Below are positions 41,728-42,591 of a stretch of DNA of 42,591 nucleotides, in pieces. Location: NCBI GenBank assembly GCA_023386635.1, contig JAEWJH010000108.1:1-42591 (forward strand), in the 5' to 3' direction. Under the pieces are notes generated by a model. The model had not been told where the DNA came from, did not search any database, and saw only the letters and a program-made list of their open reading frames with translations. Position 1 is the stretch's first letter. The number at the start of each line of letters is the position of its first letter. The position numbers were made by a program, and so were the translations under genes. This stretch comes from Pseudomonadota bacterium. Its GTDB lineage: Bacteria; Pseudomonadota; Alphaproteobacteria; Rhizobiales; Xanthobacteraceae.

Positions 41728-42330
41728 ATGAAATTCGACTCCCCGATCTTCGATAAAATCCGCGTGAAACCCTCGCAGGATCGGCGCCCCAAGGCGCCGG
41801 GCCCGACGTGCGAATGGGCGGGGTGCAAGGAGCAAGGCACCCACAAGGCGCCCAAGGGCCGCGGCCGCGAGAACGAGTATTGGCGCTACTGCATGAAGCA
41901 TGTGCGCGAATACAACCAGAACTACAATTTCTTCCAGGGCATGAAGGATGATGCGGTGCTGTCCTATCAGAAGGACGCGCTCACCGGCCATCGCCCGACC
42001 TGGAAAATGGGCACCGGCAAGCGCGGCAAGCGCAGCGCTGCTGAAGAGTTGCGCGCGTCGGCCGATCCGTTCGGTGTCTTCCACGAGCAGAAAGCGCACA
42101 CCCAGGCCGAGCCGAAGGTGGAGCGGCGCACCATCCGCAATGCCGAGCGCAAGGCATTCGACACACTGGGGCTGGAGATCGAAGCGTCGGCGGTGCAGGT
42201 GAAGGCGCGGTTCAAGGAACTGGTGAAGCGCCATCATCCGGACGTCAATGGCGGCGACCGCTCGACCGAGGACCGTCTCGTCGAAATCATCCAGGCGTAC
42301 AATTATTTGAAGTCCGTCGGGATGGGCTGA
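41728..42330 (+). CDS. DnaJ-like J-domain protein with N-terminal Cys/His cluster
   Basis: The 200-residue protein carries a J domain at its C-terminus (about residues 142-198) with His170-Pro171-Asp172 in KRHHPDVNGGD, the motif that stimulates the Hsp70 ATPase. Unlike classical DnaJ, there is no Gly/Phe region or zinc-finger repeat. The N-terminal half has Cys28, Cys33, Cys55 and His58 (CEWAGC, then YCMKH), which could form a small zinc site, and a conserved-looking YNQNYNFFQGM. It is a type III J protein. Proteins of this layout are common in rhizobia near bolA and cobS. The client is unknown. Confidence 0.9.
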   Translation: MKFDSPIFDKIRVKPSQDRRPKAPGPTCEWAGCKEQGTHKAPKGRGRENEYWRYCMKHVREYNQNYNFFQGMKDDAVLSYQKDALTGHRPTWKMGTGKRGKRSAAEELRASADPFGVFHEQKAHTQAEPKVERRTIRNAERKAFDTLGLEIEASAVQVKARFKELVKRHHPDVNGGDRSTEDRLVEIIQAYNYLKSVGMG

Positions 42331-42343
42331 GGTATTCACTCCG

Positions 42344-42521
42344 CCTCATCCTGAGGAGCCGCCCAACGGGTCCGCGCAAGCGCGGCCCGATGACAGGCGC
42401 CGGCGGCGTCTCGAAGGACGAGGCGGCCCCGACACAACGCTCGCCCCATGGTTCGAGACGCGATCCCATAGCGCGTCGAAGATGCGCGTAAACGCGCTGA
42501 CGGGCGCTCCTCACCATGAGG
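42344..42521. repeat. Composite palindromic repeat, family 1, copy E
   Basis: The left half begins CCTCATCCTGAGGAGC and the right half ends GCTCCTCACCATGAGG; at 178 bp it is the longest copy. The central spacer differs from the other copies, while the outer ends match closely. It follows the DnaJ-like gene. Confidence 0.85.
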
Positions 42522-42569
42522 CTCAGAGAGAGGCGCGACCATCGGCGTGTGCCGATGGTCGAAGTAGCG

Positions 42570-42591
42570 CTACGGCTCGACCAGCTTGAAC
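42570..42591 (-). CDS. Possible C-terminus of a truncated minus-strand gene
   Basis: Reading the minus strand from the right edge gives FKLVEP followed by a TAG stop at 42572-42570. The rest of the gene, if real, lies outside the window. Six codons are too few to name it; the only support is that a repeat element lies just downstream, as is usual after genes here. Confidence 0.25.

Overview
The window looks like a chromosomal segment of a high-GC alphaproteobacterium of the order Hyphomicrobiales, most likely near the Bradyrhizobium/Xanthobacteraceae group. The evidence is the GC-rich codon use, the order mdh-sucCDAB-lpdA, an F1 operon (atpHAGDC) without F0 genes, the block proA-nadD-rsfS-rlmH-envC-ctpA, the block aroK-aroB-corC, and dispersed palindromic repeats of a kind I associate with that group. 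No phage, transposase, CRISPR, tRNA or rRNA was seen. This placement is inference; no 16S gene is present.

Layout. 1-862 is non-coding and rich in palindromic repeats. 863-10123 is a plus-strand TCA cluster: malate dehydrogenase, both succinyl-CoA synthetase subunits, and E1, E2 and E3 of the 2-oxoglutarate dehydrogenase complex. 10250-14136 holds a DUF4337 membrane protein and xerC (minus) and priA (plus). 14130-18576 (minus) holds a TauE/SafE-type exporter, a guanidinium exporter preceded by a textbook guanidine-II (mini-ykkC) riboswitch, and a heme oxygenase-bacteriophytochrome pair. 18853-24364 is the F1 ATP synthase operon, interrupted between atpG and atpD by an Ohr/OsmC-type peroxidase gene. 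24433-33222 is a long minus-strand series: DUF533 protein, Nudix/RppH, divergent polysaccharide deacetylase, CtpA protease, EnvC-like protein, RlmH, RsfS, NadD and ProA. 33419-36387 holds a 64-residue protein, an apparent orphan transcription unit with a terminator, proB, xerD and an overlooked 48-residue membrane peptide. 36558-42330 holds aroK-aroB-corC, a LysR regulator, a TadE-like pilus protein, bolA and a DnaJ-like protein. The last 22 bases may be the C-terminus of a minus-strand gene.

How the genes work together. The left third supplies the oxidative branch of the TCA cycle and the middle supplies the catalytic half of ATP synthase, so the window is mainly central energy metabolism. 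The minus-strand block joins proline and NAD biosynthesis, ribosome maturation or silencing, and cell-wall remodelling. The shikimate genes and the recombinases XerC/XerD are housekeeping.

Most notable signals: the guanidine-II riboswitch controlling the SMR exporter; the ohr gene embedded in the ATP synthase operon; five copies of one composite palindromic repeat, two of them inside the TCA and ATP synthase gene clusters; a four-unit 17-bp tandem repeat upstream of the DUF533 gene; lysine-rich N-terminal tails on both RppH and RsfS; and a terminator-ended, repeat-bearing stretch without a recognisable gene at 33614-33880.
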